Assembly (NCBI GenBank): GCA_021803035.1
Contig: JAJZME010000078.1
Location: forward strand, 22,566-86,565
Origin: Acidobacteriota bacterium
Lineage (GTDB): Bacteria; Acidobacteriota; Terriglobia; Terriglobales; Acidobacteriaceae
DNA: 64,000 nt
Reading direction: 5' to 3'
Shown: piece after piece, positions 1-8,245 of the stretch
Position numbering within the stretch: the stretch's first letter is position 1
Layout: each line of letters begins with the position of its first letter
Position numbers and translations under genes: made by a program
The notes under the pieces: generated by a model
Told to the model about the DNA's origin: nothing
Databases searched by the model: none
What the model saw: the letters and a program-made list of their open reading frames with translations, nothing else

Positions 1-142
1 CTCTTTGGGCCCGTGCAACGGTTGCGGCCGGCGCACTATGACTGGCCGGAGGACGAAGAAGAAGCGTCTGCGCGGAGGCCAGCGTGGCAGCGCACAACGC
101 TATGGCGACAAGCACGGAGGAGATACGGCTTGTGGAGCGCAT
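1..142 (-). CDS. N-terminus of an exported protein, cut by the window edge
   Basis: The frame opens with ATG at 142 and runs open to base 1, giving 47 codons. An AGGAG Shine-Dalgarno lies 7 nt upstream of the ATG. The first 24 residues form a typical Sec signal peptide: basic MRSTSR, a hydrophobic SVLVAIALCAATLA core and a likely SAQ cleavage site. What follows is Ala/Pro-rich and too short to identify. A longer start near 204 is possible but has no comparable ribosome site. The function is unknown; only export is inferred. Confidence 0.5.
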   Translation of the reverse strand, partial: MRSTSRISSVLVAIALCAATLASAQTLLLRPPASHSAPAATVARAQR

Positions 143-1359
143 GGGGAAGACTCCTGCCAGATGGGCCCATAGCTTGAGACGCAGGCGCCAGTCAAACGAA
201 AGCATTTTCAACAGATTGACCTAACGCACTGCGCTTTGCGCCGGGGATGTCTGGGTTGAATGATAACAATGTTCCGACGCGGCGCGCGTTGTTTTCGCCG
301 TATCGTGAGATTTTCCCTCTATTCAAGCTTCCAGCCCGGTCTTTATTATTTGGATGCGGAAACCCGACCCACAAGGGTCAATTCGATGCCTAATACGCTG
401 GCGATGCAGGTTAAAAAACAGTGCGTCGCCGCGCTGCATGACTTTTTGTTCATCTTCGGCAAGTAGCATCGCGGGGAAACTTAGGCGAGAAGAAGATTAG
501 TTGAAGAGGCATTGCGAGCCGCAAAAATTCTATGGCGACTTATCCATGCGCAGGGTTCAGGCACCTGCCTGAGTTACATGGAGCACCAGAGCGCATCGAC
601 ATGGACCGGGATCTGGTTGCTGATGGGAATACCCAAGAACGCGGGGCGGGTGATTTTGAAGTCAGAACAGGTGGACGGCAGGAACCGGTGCGGTCGCGTT
701 GGGCAAGCTCGACGAGTTGGACGAGGAGGGAGATTGAGCGGGCTTTGGTTTGGCGGGAGGTTGTTGCGAGGCCAGGGCCCGTTGCTTTTGGGGAACAGGG
801 GTCTGCGCCGGTGAGAGTTGCGAAATCAGAGATGCGACCAGGGGCATCCCGGCTCCGAGAGCGCGCCTTGCAGCCTTCAGCATCATTCGACCTGCTCCTT
901 ACGCAAGCGGGTGAAGTCCATCTCGGCGGCAAATACACTGGGCATTCGTGGCCTTCGGGAAGCACACAAGACATATCTTGCAGGCTTGTTGCAACACGCT
1001 GCGATTTCGCTGGATCAAGATTTACGGTAGTTCGATTCTAAGCCGCACGCTCGCTGCGCGCCATTTTTTTGGAGCCTGGTCAATTGCCCATTTTCTCTGC
1101 CGAAAGAACAGAGAATCGCGGACCGGCGCGAACCTGCCGATCTTCAATTATCCACGGGACAGATAGCTGGGTTATCCGGGAAGAGTTTACGAATGCCGGC
1201 TCGATGAAGATTCATTCATCTTGGCGTTCCGAAATTGTGGCACGCAGGAAGCCGGGCACTGCAATGGAACGGGGCTTAATCCCAAGCTGCTCTACTTTGC
1301 GCGATTGCACGGCCGGAGCAGTTCTGCAAAGAGACCATCAAATGCACTAATATCCAGTT
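143..1359. other. Gene-poor 1.2 kb stretch
   Basis: No frame here has the codon usage, length and start signals of the neighbouring genes. Several overlapping frames of 60-170 codons exist on both strands but look like GC-driven chance frames rich in Arg and Ser. One short minus-strand frame (662-886) resembles a secreted peptide and is listed separately. The last part must hold the promoter of the two-component genes starting at 1360, but I cannot assign boxes confidently. The region could be a degraded gene. Confidence 0.5.
662..886 (-). CDS. Possible small secreted Pro/Ser-rich protein or gene remnant
   Basis: This is a 74-codon frame. Its first 30 residues look like a signal peptide (MLKAARRALGAGMPLVASL, then a possible SPAQ cleavage site), followed by a Pro/Gln/Ser-rich tail. 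Just after its stop, another minus-strand frame reads FKITRPAFLGIPISNQ, which also looks protein-like, so this may be the 5' part of a frameshifted gene. There is no clear ribosome site and no recognisable family. It may equally be a chance frame. Confidence 0.2.
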   Translation of the reverse strand: MMLKAARRALGAGMPLVASLISQLSPAQTPVPQKQRALASQQPPAKPKPAQSPSSSNSSSLPNATAPVPAVHLF

Positions 1360-2037
1360 ATGCGCCTCCTTCTGGTGGAAGACGAAATTGATATCCAGAG
1401 TTTCCTGCGGCGCTCGCTCGAGGAAACAGGATATGAAGTTGAAGTCGCGGGGGATGGCAAAACCGCCGAGCGGCTCGCTATCGACACACCCTTCGACATT
1501 CTGATCGTTGATCTTGGGCTCCCCGATCAGGATGGAATCAGTTTGATTCTGCGCCTGCGCCAGTTGGGTCTGAGCGCACCGGTGCTGATTTTATCGGCGC
1601 GCAGGTCAGTGGACGACCGGGTACGCGGGCTCGAACAAGGTGGAGACGACTATCTGACCAAGCCCTTTGCGCTGGCCGAACTGCTGGCGCGGCTGCGCAA
1701 CCTGCTCAAGCGCAACAGCCCGGCGACCAAAGAGCCCACCCGGCTGCATGTGCAGGATTTGGAGTTGGATCTTCTGCGGCGGGAAGCAATGCGGGGCGGG
1801 CGCGTGCTGCAACTTACGCAGCAGGAGTTTGTCCTGCTTGAGTATTTGTGCCGGAATGCAGGGCGCGTGGTCACCCGTTCGATGATTCTCGACGAAGTCT
1901 GGGGCATGCGCATTCAGCCCGACACCAACGTGGTGGACGTCCATATTTACCGCCTGCGCGGCAAGGTGGACGGCGCCGGACAACAGCCCCTGATTCGTAC
2001 CATGCGCGGGGTAGGCTATGTCCTCAGAGACCGGTAA
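1360..2037 (+). CDS. OmpR/PhoB-family response regulator
   Basis: This 225-residue protein has the usual length of the family. The N-terminal receiver domain (about 1-115) has the acidic pair E7/D8, phospho-acceptor D51 in DILIVDLGLP, and the conserved lysine K101 in DYLTKPF. A winged-helix DNA-binding domain follows (about 127-222, ending MRGVGYVLR). It should be phosphorylated by the kinase encoded immediately downstream and act as a transcription factor. The two genes overlap by 20 nt, so they are almost certainly co-transcribed and translationally coupled. The domain order resembles CzcR/CopR/QseB regulators, but the stimulus cannot be read from the sequence. Confidence 0.93.
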   Translation: MRLLLVEDEIDIQSFLRRSLEETGYEVEVAGDGKTAERLAIDTPFDILIVDLGLPDQDGISLILRLRQLGLSAPVLILSARRSVDDRVRGLEQGGDDYLTKPFALAELLARLRNLLKRNSPATKEPTRLHVQDLELDLLRREAMRGGRVLQLTQQEFVLLEYLCRNAGRVVTRSMILDEVWGMRIQPDTNVVDVHIYRLRGKVDGAGQQPLIRTMRGVGYVLRDR

Positions 2038-3493
2038 GCGACGCATCCATAGCGCCGCTTGGCGCATTTCGCTGCGGGCAACTTTTGCCTTTGCCTGCGG
2101 AACCCTGATTCTTTTCGTCTATCTTCAGCACTTCATCGCCAGCAATATTCAGCGCCGCAGCGATGCCTGGCTCTCGGGCGAGATCGAGACCCTCGGCCAC
2201 GTGGCTGAGGAGACACCCAGGAATGCATTCTATGAACGCGTGGTTGGAGAGGTGGCGGAGTTGGCGACCCGGGAGGTGCCGCACCGATTCAAGCCGACAG
2301 GCAATGCCAACGACTCAGTGTTCTTCGCCCAGATTGGAAGCGACGGCGCACTCAAACTCTGGGTAGGCGTAGGCAGTGGCACCGCTGACTTGAGCGCCAT
2401 CAAGGCGATACGGATAGTTTCCGACCGCCCCACCGATCTGCGCCTGCCCGGCTTTGCGATTCCTTTTCGCGTTGCATCTCTACGCCTCAAGGACGGCAAC
2501 CATGTCTATCTGGGCCTTTCCGAGCGCGACGATCTTCGCTTGCTGAGCAATCTCCGCCTGCGCTTTTTCATTCTGTGGCTGCTGCTGGTCATGCTCGGAT
2601 TCGGTATGGTGTTCTTCTCCACCCGGCGCATGTTGGGCCACGTTCGCAAGATTACGGAGGCAGCTTCGAGGATCGGCCACTCCGATCTCACCGCCCGGGT
2701 GCCGATCATCCGCCGCAACGACGAAGTCAGCCACCTCGCGCTGACACTCAACAACATGCTCGACCGCATCGAGCGATCGATGCACCAGTTGCACACCATC
2801 ACGGACGCGCTGGCTCACGATCTGCGCAGCCCACTGACGGCCATCCGCGGAAAGCTTGAATCATCACTGTCGACGGCGGATGGAGACCAGGCGGAGCCGA
2901 TTGTCTCCGCCATCGAAGAACTGGACCGGCTGACGGAGTTTCTCAACAAGTCCCTGGACGTTGCCGAAGCCAAGGCCGACGCGCTGCGGCTGACACGGAG
3001 CGAAGTGGATTTGGATGAACTGCTACGGGCGATGATCGATCTGTACGAGCCTTCCATGTCGGAGAAAGGGTTAAAGGTCAGAATGCGCAGCGCCGGCGCG
3101 GTCAAAGTTTTTGCGGATGCCGCGCTGCTGCATCGCATGGCTGCCAATCTTCTGGACAACGAACTGAAACACCTGCCATCCACATGCACAATCGATATTG
3201 AGTTGCTGAGCGGAGAAGATGCGGCCTCGTTGATTCTGGAGGACGATGGACCGGGTTTCGACTCCGAGGTGCTTCCCCACCTGTTCGAGCGGCGCGTAAA
3301 GGGGCGCAAATCGAACGGTCACGGGCTTGGCCTGGCGTTTGTCGATGCCGTTGCGCGCGCTCATGGCGGCACGGTCGCGGCATCCAATCGGGAAAGCGGC
3401 GGGGCGCGAATCGCCATTACCCTGCCGCTGGCTCCCAAGGTTCCGGCAGGCGCCTTGGCCGCAACAGCGCCGGGCTCCAATTCATTCCATTGA
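2018..3493 (+). CDS. Membrane sensor histidine kinase with HAMP domain
   Basis: This 491-residue kinase is the partner of the upstream response regulator. Membrane segments lie at about 20-40 and 182-201, flanking a 140-residue periplasmic sensor region. HAMP follows at about 202-256. The HisKA domain carries phospho-acceptor H267 in ALAHDLRSPL. The HATPase domain has an N-box around N381 (NLLDNELKH), a G1 box DDGPGF at 409-414 and a G2 box GHGLGLAF at 434-441. All catalytic motifs are present, so it should be an active kinase. The architecture matches the heavy-metal/QseC-type class, but the periplasmic ligand is unknown. Its start lies inside the regulator gene. Confidence 0.92.
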   Translation: MSSETGKRRIHSAAWRISLRATFAFACGTLILFVYLQHFIASNIQRRSDAWLSGEIETLGHVAEETPRNAFYERVVGEVAELATREVPHRFKPTGNANDSVFFAQIGSDGALKLWVGVGSGTADLSAIKAIRIVSDRPTDLRLPGFAIPFRVASLRLKDGNHVYLGLSERDDLRLLSNLRLRFFILWLLLVMLGFGMVFFSTRRMLGHVRKITEAASRIGHSDLTARVPIIRRNDEVSHLALTLNNMLDRIERSMHQLHTITDALAHDLRSPLTAIRGKLESSLSTADGDQAEPIVSAIEELDRLTEFLNKSLDVAEAKADALRLTRSEVDLDELLRAMIDLYEPSMSEKGLKVRMRSAGAVKVFADAALLHRMAANLLDNELKHLPSTCTIDIELLSGEDAASLILEDDGPGFDSEVLPHLFERRVKGRKSNGHGLGLAFVDAVARAHGGTVAASNRESGGARIAITLPLAPKVPAGALAATAPGSNSFH

Positions 3494-3496
3494 AAG

Positions 3497-3522
3497 GTTG
3501 TGCCGGACCGGAACCGGCAACA
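3497..3522. terminator. Hairpin between convergent genes
   Basis: Between the stops of the histidine kinase (plus) and rel (minus) lies an inverted repeat: GTTG.GCCGG, a 7-nt spacer, then CCGGCAAC. It has no long T run on either side. Its position suggests a weak bidirectional terminator, which is inference. Confidence 0.35.
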
Positions 3523-3546
3523 ATCAAAGCGGGCGCATCACGGCTC

Positions 3547-5847
3547 TTATATCTTTTGCGCTCTCTGCACCGTGCGGACGCCGGGAACGCGCCGCAAGCC
3601 CAGCACCATGCGGTTCAGGTGGGCCAGGTCTTCGGCTTCAACCACAAATTCAATGATGGCTTCTCCGTCTTCGTCGTGGTTGATCTCGACACCGCGGATG
3701 TTGGCGTTCTCGTCGGAGATGATGGCGGTCAGCTCCTTCAACATGCCCGGACGATCGGCGCAAAAGATCGTGATCTTGACCGGATAGCGCTGCGTGACTC
3801 CGGCCTGTCCGCCGGTGCGCGACCACTCAACGGCGATGCGGCGGTCGCTCTCATAGAGCAGGTTCTGCACGTTGGGACAACTGCGCGCATGCACGGCCAC
3901 GCCCTTGCCGCGAGTGACATAGCCAACGATCTCTTCGCCGCGGATGGGATTACAGCAGCGCGCGCGATAGACAAGCAGGTCGTTTTGGCCCTCCACCTGG
4001 AGCGAATCCGAGCCGGTGAGGTGCAGCTTGCGCACCGCGTCGGACATGGCGGCTTCGGCGCCGGGTTTGGCTTCCACACCCGCCTCTGCGCCGGGCTGAT
4101 TCGGTAAGCCAGGAGCCAGCTTGTTCAACACCTGATGGGCCGAGTGCTTGCCCTGGCCGAGGGTCGCCAGAAGGTCTGCAGCCGTGGCCACGCCGTATTC
4201 TCCGGCGATGCGCCCCAGATCCTGATCACCGATTTGGGCCATCGGCACCTTGAACCGGCGCGCCTCTTTTTCCAGCAGCTTGCGGCCGATCTCGACCGCG
4301 CGACGGCGCTGATCCTCGTTGAGCCAGTGCTTGATCTTGTTGCGCGCGCGCGGGCTTTTGGCAAAGGTGAGCCAGTCACGGCTGGGCTTGTGATCTTTCT
4401 GGGTAACGATCTCGACAATGTCTCCGGTGCGCAGCTTGGTACGCAAGGGCACCATGCGGCCGTTCACTTTGGCGCCTACGCAGGTGTGGCCGACTTCGGT
4501 GTGAATGGTGTAGGCGAAGTCGACGGGCGTGCCTTCGGCAGGAATCACCACAACCTTCCCCTTGGGCGTGAAGGTGTAGACCTCATCGGGATAAAGGTCC
4601 ATCTTCAGGCTGGAGAGGAACTCGTTGGGGTCGGTCATCTCCTTCTGCCACTCGACCAGTTGCCGGATCCAGTTCAGCCGCTCCTCGTCGCGTGCGGTAA
4701 CGGTGCTTTCGCCCGCCTTGTACTTCCAGTGCGCCGCAATGCCTTCTTCAGCGATGCGGTGCATCTCTTCGGTGCGAATCTGCACTTCGAACTGATGGCC
4801 GCCTTCGCCAATGACGGTGGTGTGCAGCGACTGGTAGCGGTTGGCGCGCGGCATGGCGATGAAGTCCTTGATGCGGCCTGGCACCGGACGCCACAGCGTA
4901 TGGATCAGGCCGAAGACTGCATAGCAGGAGGTTACGTCCTGCGTGATGACGCGGACGGCAAGGAGGTCATACACCTGGTCGAAGGAGATCTTCTGGCGCT
5001 CGATCTTCTGGAAGATGGAATAGAGGCGCTTGATGCGCCATTCGACGCGCGCCTGAATGCCGTTTTCGCGGAGTTGCTCGACAAGAATGTCTTCGACGCC
5101 GCGCAAAAACTGCTCGCCCTCCATGCGCCGGGCTTCGACCGCCGCAGACACGCGCTCATAGCTCACCGGATCGGTGTAGCGGAAGGCCAGGTCCTCCAGC
5201 TCGCCGCGTACCTTGCCCATGCCCAGGCGATGGGCGAGCGGCGCATAGATGTCGAGGGTTTCGCGGGCAATCGCCTCCTGCCGGTCGGGCTTGAGGTGCT
5301 CCAGGGTGCGCATGTTGTTCAGCCGGTCGGCCAGCTTGATCAGCACCACGCGCACGTCCGACACCATGGCCAGCAGCATCTTGCGCACGTTCTCGGCCTG
5401 GCGGTCCTCGCGATTGGCGAACTGGATCTTGTCGATCTTGGTGACGCCATCGACGATGTGGGCCACCTGTTCGCCAAATTGCGCTTCCACCTCTTCGTTG
5501 GTCGCCGATGTGTCTTCAACGGCGTCATGCAGCAGGCCGGCCGCGATGGCCGTCGAATCCAGCTTCATCTCGGCCAGCACTTCAGCTACTTCAAGGGGGT
5601 GAATAATGTAAGGCTCGCCGGAAGCCCGCATCTGCCCCTCGTGATGCTTGACGCAGAAATCCCAAGCCTTGCGAATGAGCGAGATGTCGTCGTTGGAGCG
5701 ATTGGCCTTCACGCGTATAAGCAGCGCGTCAAAGCGCTCTTTGATCGAGCGCTCATCGGCTTCGCGCGGAGCGGTCTGTGTCTTGGCGGGGAAAGAGACA
5801 GACGTGCCGTTCAGCTCCGCCGGCACCGGATTCCGGACAGTCGCCAT
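3547..5847 (-). CDS. rel: Bifunctional (p)ppGpp synthetase/hydrolase (RelA/SpoT family)
   Basis: This 766-residue enzyme makes and degrades the stringent-response alarmone (p)ppGpp. The HD hydrolase domain (about 50-200) keeps H83, the H107-D108 pair in LLHDAVEDT and D174 in KLADRLNNMRTL, so hydrolysis should be active. The synthetase domain (about 250-370) has RIKRLYSIFQKI and AMPRANRYQSLHTTV. A TGS domain follows at about 420-480 and a C-terminal ACT domain at about 690-766 (VKITIFCADRPGMLKELTAI). It appears to be a single long Rel, as in most bacteria outside the beta/gamma proteobacteria. The gene is monocistronic and convergent with the two-component operon. A perfect TATAAT lies only 5 nt before the ATG (listed separately). 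Confidence 0.96.
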   Translation of the reverse strand: MATVRNPVPAELNGTSVSFPAKTQTAPREADERSIKERFDALLIRVKANRSNDDISLIRKAWDFCVKHHEGQMRASGEPYIIHPLEVAEVLAEMKLDSTAIAAGLLHDAVEDTSATNEEVEAQFGEQVAHIVDGVTKIDKIQFANREDRQAENVRKMLLAMVSDVRVVLIKLADRLNNMRTLEHLKPDRQEAIARETLDIYAPLAHRLGMGKVRGELEDLAFRYTDPVSYERVSAAVEARRMEGEQFLRGVEDILVEQLRENGIQARVEWRIKRLYSIFQKIERQKISFDQVYDLLAVRVITQDVTSCYAVFGLIHTLWRPVPGRIKDFIAMPRANRYQSLHTTVIGEGGHQFEVQIRTEEMHRIAEEGIAAHWKYKAGESTVTARDEERLNWIRQLVEWQKEMTDPNEFLSSLKMDLYPDEVYTFTPKGKVVVIPAEGTPVDFAYTIHTEVGHTCVGAKVNGRMVPLRTKLRTGDIVEIVTQKDHKPSRDWLTFAKSPRARNKIKHWLNEDQRRRAVEIGRKLLEKEARRFKVPMAQIGDQDLGRIAGEYGVATAADLLATLGQGKHSAHQVLNKLAPGLPNQPGAEAGVEAKPGAEAAMSDAVRKLHLTGSDSLQVEGQNDLLVYRARCCNPIRGEEIVGYVTRGKGVAVHARSCPNVQNLLYESDRRIAVEWSRTGGQAGVTQRYPVKITIFCADRPGMLKELTAIISDENANIRGVEINHDEDGEAIIEFVVEAEDLAHLNRMVLGLRRVPGVRTVQRAQKI

Positions 5848-5852
5848 GCTTT

Positions 5853-5858
5853 ATTATA
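5853..5858 (-). promoter_or_regulatory. TATAAT box directly before the rel start codon
   Basis: Reading on the minus strand, a perfect TATAAT is followed by AAAGC and then the ATG of rel. Transcription normally starts 6-8 nt after the -10 box, which places the start at or next to the A of the ATG, so the mRNA would be leaderless. No Shine-Dalgarno lies in the 5-nt gap. No good -35 box is visible. Confidence 0.5.
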
Positions 5859-6145
5859 GGCCCCTTGTATTCGAGTCACATGCGGTGGATTTAACCGTGG
5901 TCAGCAAGAACAACCATGGCAAGTATCCTACGGACCCTGTGATCAAAGTGCTGGAGAACGGCTCCTCTCCGAATTCGGCCATGCCTGAACGGAGCTCGGT
6001 CTTTGCTAAGATAGACGGGATCGATTCCGCGGCCAGGACGATGAGAATCAGCAATTTGAACCGCTACCTGGAGAGCATTCAAGCCAGATAGGGAGGCAGG
6101 CGGCAACGTCTGCCCCGGCCCGCGCTGCGGGCGTTCAGGGAGAGA
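5859..6145. other. Intergenic region between divergent rel and the methyltransferase gene
   Basis: I see no convincing gene. A GC hairpin (CCCGCGCTGCGGG, about 6118-6130) and a good ribosome site (AGGGAG, 3 nt before the ATG at 6146) lie at its right end. The region must contain promoters for both divergent genes, and the rel -10 box sits at its left boundary. Confidence 0.5.
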
Positions 6146-7483
6146 ATGACAAAGCCGCACAAGCCGCAACGAAATCGGGGGCGGGAGGCGCATGAAACAT
6201 CCCGGCCCCCAGCGCCTGTTGCGCCCCCATCAGCCCCTGCAGCATCGGTTGTTGTCAATCGCCGCGCCTCTGACCGGCTGCGGCACGGCCATCTGTGGGT
6301 CTACGCCTCCGATATCGATTCGGCTGCCTGGCCGGAAAGCGGCACGGCCGCGGCGCCTGCCTTGCGGCAGGTGATCGACACGCGCGGGATCCTGCTGGGA
6401 ACGGCGCTTTACAGCCCGTCTTCGCAGATTGCGCTGCGCATGGTTTCATCGGAGGCCCTCGGCGAGGCGCAGTGGCTGGAACTGCTCGCCGAACGCCTTC
6501 GGCGGGCCATTGCCCGCCGCAAGCCGCTGCTGGACGCGGAAAATGACGCCTGCCGCCTTTGCTTCAGCGAAGCGGACGAGATTCCCGGGCTTGTCATCGA
6601 CAAGTACGGCAGCCTGGTGATTCTGCAACTGCTGGCCAAAGGGCTGGACTCCACTGCGGTGCGCGAGGCCTGCGTAAGCGTGTTGCGTGAAGAGCTGGGA
6701 CTGGCCGGCATCGCGCCCGCGGCCATTCTGGAGCGGCCCGATCCGCGCATACGCGAGCTGGAGGGCCTGCCGGCGCCCAGTCCAGAGCCTCTGTGGCCGC
6801 CCGGCGCCGGCGCGGCAGCCGCGACAACGCAGTTCCGGCTCAACGGGCTCATCTTCCACTACGACGCCAACGCCGGCCAGAAGACAGGCGCATTCCTCGA
6901 CCAGCGGACAAACTATGCGGCCGCCCGCGAGTGGGCGCGCCAGCTCGCCGCAGATGGACGGGCGCTGGATATGTTCTGCTACCAGGGCGGCTTTGCGCTG
7001 CACCTGGCCGAGGTTTGCCGCACCGTAACGGGCGTGGACGCATCGCGCGCCTCGCTGGAAGTGGCGGACCAGAACCTCGGAGCCAATCGCAGCCGGATCT
7101 CCGCGCAGGTGGACTGGATTGAGGCCGACGCCTTTGAGCTGTTGCGTGGCTGGTCGGATGCGGGCGAGCGCTTCGATGCGATCATCCTGGACCCGCCCGC
7201 TTTCGCCAAGACGAAACGCGCTGTCGAAGGCGCCCTGCGCGGCTACAAGGAACTAAACCTGCGCGCGCTGCGCATGCTGCGCCCGGGCGGATTGCTGGTC
7301 ACCTGTTCCTGCTCGCACCATGTCGGCTGGGCCGATCTGGAAGCGGCCGTAGCGTCAGCCGCGGCCGACGCGCCACGCCGCGTGCGCCTGCTCGAACGTC
7401 GAGGCGCGGCTCCCGACCACCCCGTGGTGCTCACCTTGCCCGAAACCGAATATCTGAAATGCCTAGTGCTGGAAGCGGAGTAG
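6146..7483 (+). CDS. rlmI: Class I rRNA (cytosine-C5)-methyltransferase, RlmI/RlmK type
   Basis: This 445-residue SAM-dependent methyltransferase resembles RlmI, which methylates cytosine in 23S rRNA. The N-terminal PUA-like region contains NRRASDRLRHGHLWVY (about 39-54). The central part has the conserved QKTGAFLDQRTN motif. The Rossmann domain starts at DMFCYQGGFALHL and has GVDASRASLE as the SAM acidic loop. The catalytic motif is DPPAFAKTK, followed by GYKELNLRALRMLRPGG and the CSCSHH segment. A Shine-Dalgarno AGGGAG precedes the ATG. The first 35 residues are a Pro-rich extension not usual for the family. The exact rRNA target is inferred from the family only. Confidence 0.88.
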   Translation: MTKPHKPQRNRGREAHETSRPPAPVAPPSAPAASVVVNRRASDRLRHGHLWVYASDIDSAAWPESGTAAAPALRQVIDTRGILLGTALYSPSSQIALRMVSSEALGEAQWLELLAERLRRAIARRKPLLDAENDACRLCFSEADEIPGLVIDKYGSLVILQLLAKGLDSTAVREACVSVLREELGLAGIAPAAILERPDPRIRELEGLPAPSPEPLWPPGAGAAAATTQFRLNGLIFHYDANAGQKTGAFLDQRTNYAAAREWARQLAADGRALDMFCYQGGFALHLAEVCRTVTGVDASRASLEVADQNLGANRSRISAQVDWIEADAFELLRGWSDAGERFDAIILDPPAFAKTKRAVEGALRGYKELNLRALRMLRPGGLLVTCSCSHHVGWADLEAAVASAAADAPRRVRLLERRGAAPDHPVVLTLPETEYLKCLVLEAE

Positions 7484-7493
7484 AAGGCCGGCG

Positions 7494-8117
7494 TCACGCC
7501 GGAGCCGGCTGCCGGCCGGCGTGCGGCCAAACCCGCGTCCACCACGAGCGCGCTGGTTCCGACGGCATTTCCGCATACGCTGGCGGACGCATTTGCGCCA
7601 GCGCCTCTTTGACTTGCGCCCGCAGGGCTTCCACTTCAAACACGCAGGAGCGCAAATACGCAGAGACGGTGAGCCCGGCTTCAGCAGCACGCATGCGCAA
7701 CTGTTCGCATTCGGCCTGGCTTATACGAATCGTCACGCTGGCCAGCTTCAGATTGCGCTCCTCAGACGGCGGCTCGCGCTTCTGCCGGCGCATGTCATTC
7801 CCGCCTCCATCGGTAGCAGTTGTGCGCCCCGGCGCCTTCTGGCCGGCTGCCGGCTCAAAGCGCGAAGATTCTTCTCCCGGCTGGCTCGCTCTCGTCGCCA
7901 ATGGCCGACTGTCCGGCGCGGCCGGCCGATAGCGGGCGTGGGCGCGCAGCGCGCGCTCATAGCTGAGAGTGGCCACATCGTCGGCCAGACCATCGTCGTT
8001 CCACGCGGGCAATGTGTTTTCTTCAGGCTTTTCCTGTGCGGCCAGCGAGGCCAACAGGCTGGCAAAGCTTTTGGGCGCGGGTACGGCTTCAGCGATTTGC
8101 GGCATGATTCGGAGCAT
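7494..8117 (-). CDS. Hypothetical protein with C-terminal RHH/MobC-like segment
   Basis: About 207 residues from the ATG chosen at 8117; other in-frame starts at 8162 (TTG) and 8105 are possible because no start has a clear ribosome site. The first 130 residues are low-complexity and probably disordered. Near residues 140-185 the sequence ASVTIRISQAECEQLRMRA, then GLTVSAYLRSC, reads like the beta-strand and two helices of ribbon-helix-helix proteins, notably MobC-type relaxosome accessory proteins. A short amphipathic helix follows. DNA binding is an inference. No relaxase or toxin-antitoxin partner is nearby, so a mobilisation role is unlikely. It converges with the methyltransferase gene, with a CCGGCG-TCA-CGCCGG inverted repeat at the junction (7488-7502). 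Confidence 0.6.
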   Translation of the reverse strand: MLRIMPQIAEAVPAPKSFASLLASLAAQEKPEENTLPAWNDDGLADDVATLSYERALRAHARYRPAAPDSRPLATRASQPGEESSRFEPAAGQKAPGRTTATDGGGNDMRRQKREPPSEERNLKLASVTIRISQAECEQLRMRAAEAGLTVSAYLRSCVFEVEALRAQVKEALAQMRPPAYAEMPSEPARSWWTRVWPHAGRQPAPA

Positions 8118-8245
8118 ACTGCTGCGGAGGCGGCCAACTTGAGGGATTTTTCGCAGCGTCAATCATCTGCTTCCCGAACAGGGAGAGACATGGCGCGGCG
8201 CCCGAAATGGATCGGGACGCCAGGCTGGCGATCCGCGCATCCGGC

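Noticed and set aside
4135..5859. 574-codon open frame on the plus strand opposite rel
   Set aside because: It mirrors the rel coding frame on the other strand. Its composition (His/Ala/Gly/Leu-rich without motifs) is a typical antisense effect of GC-rich codon usage, and rel itself has all catalytic motifs.
5854..6054. 66-codon minus-strand frame before rel
   Set aside because: It overlaps the predicted rel promoter, has no homology-like features and no start signal.
7488..7502. CCGGCG-TCA-CGCCGG as an intrinsic terminator
   Set aside because: It overlaps the stop codon of the minus-strand gene and lacks a T run on both sides; left as a simple inverted repeat.
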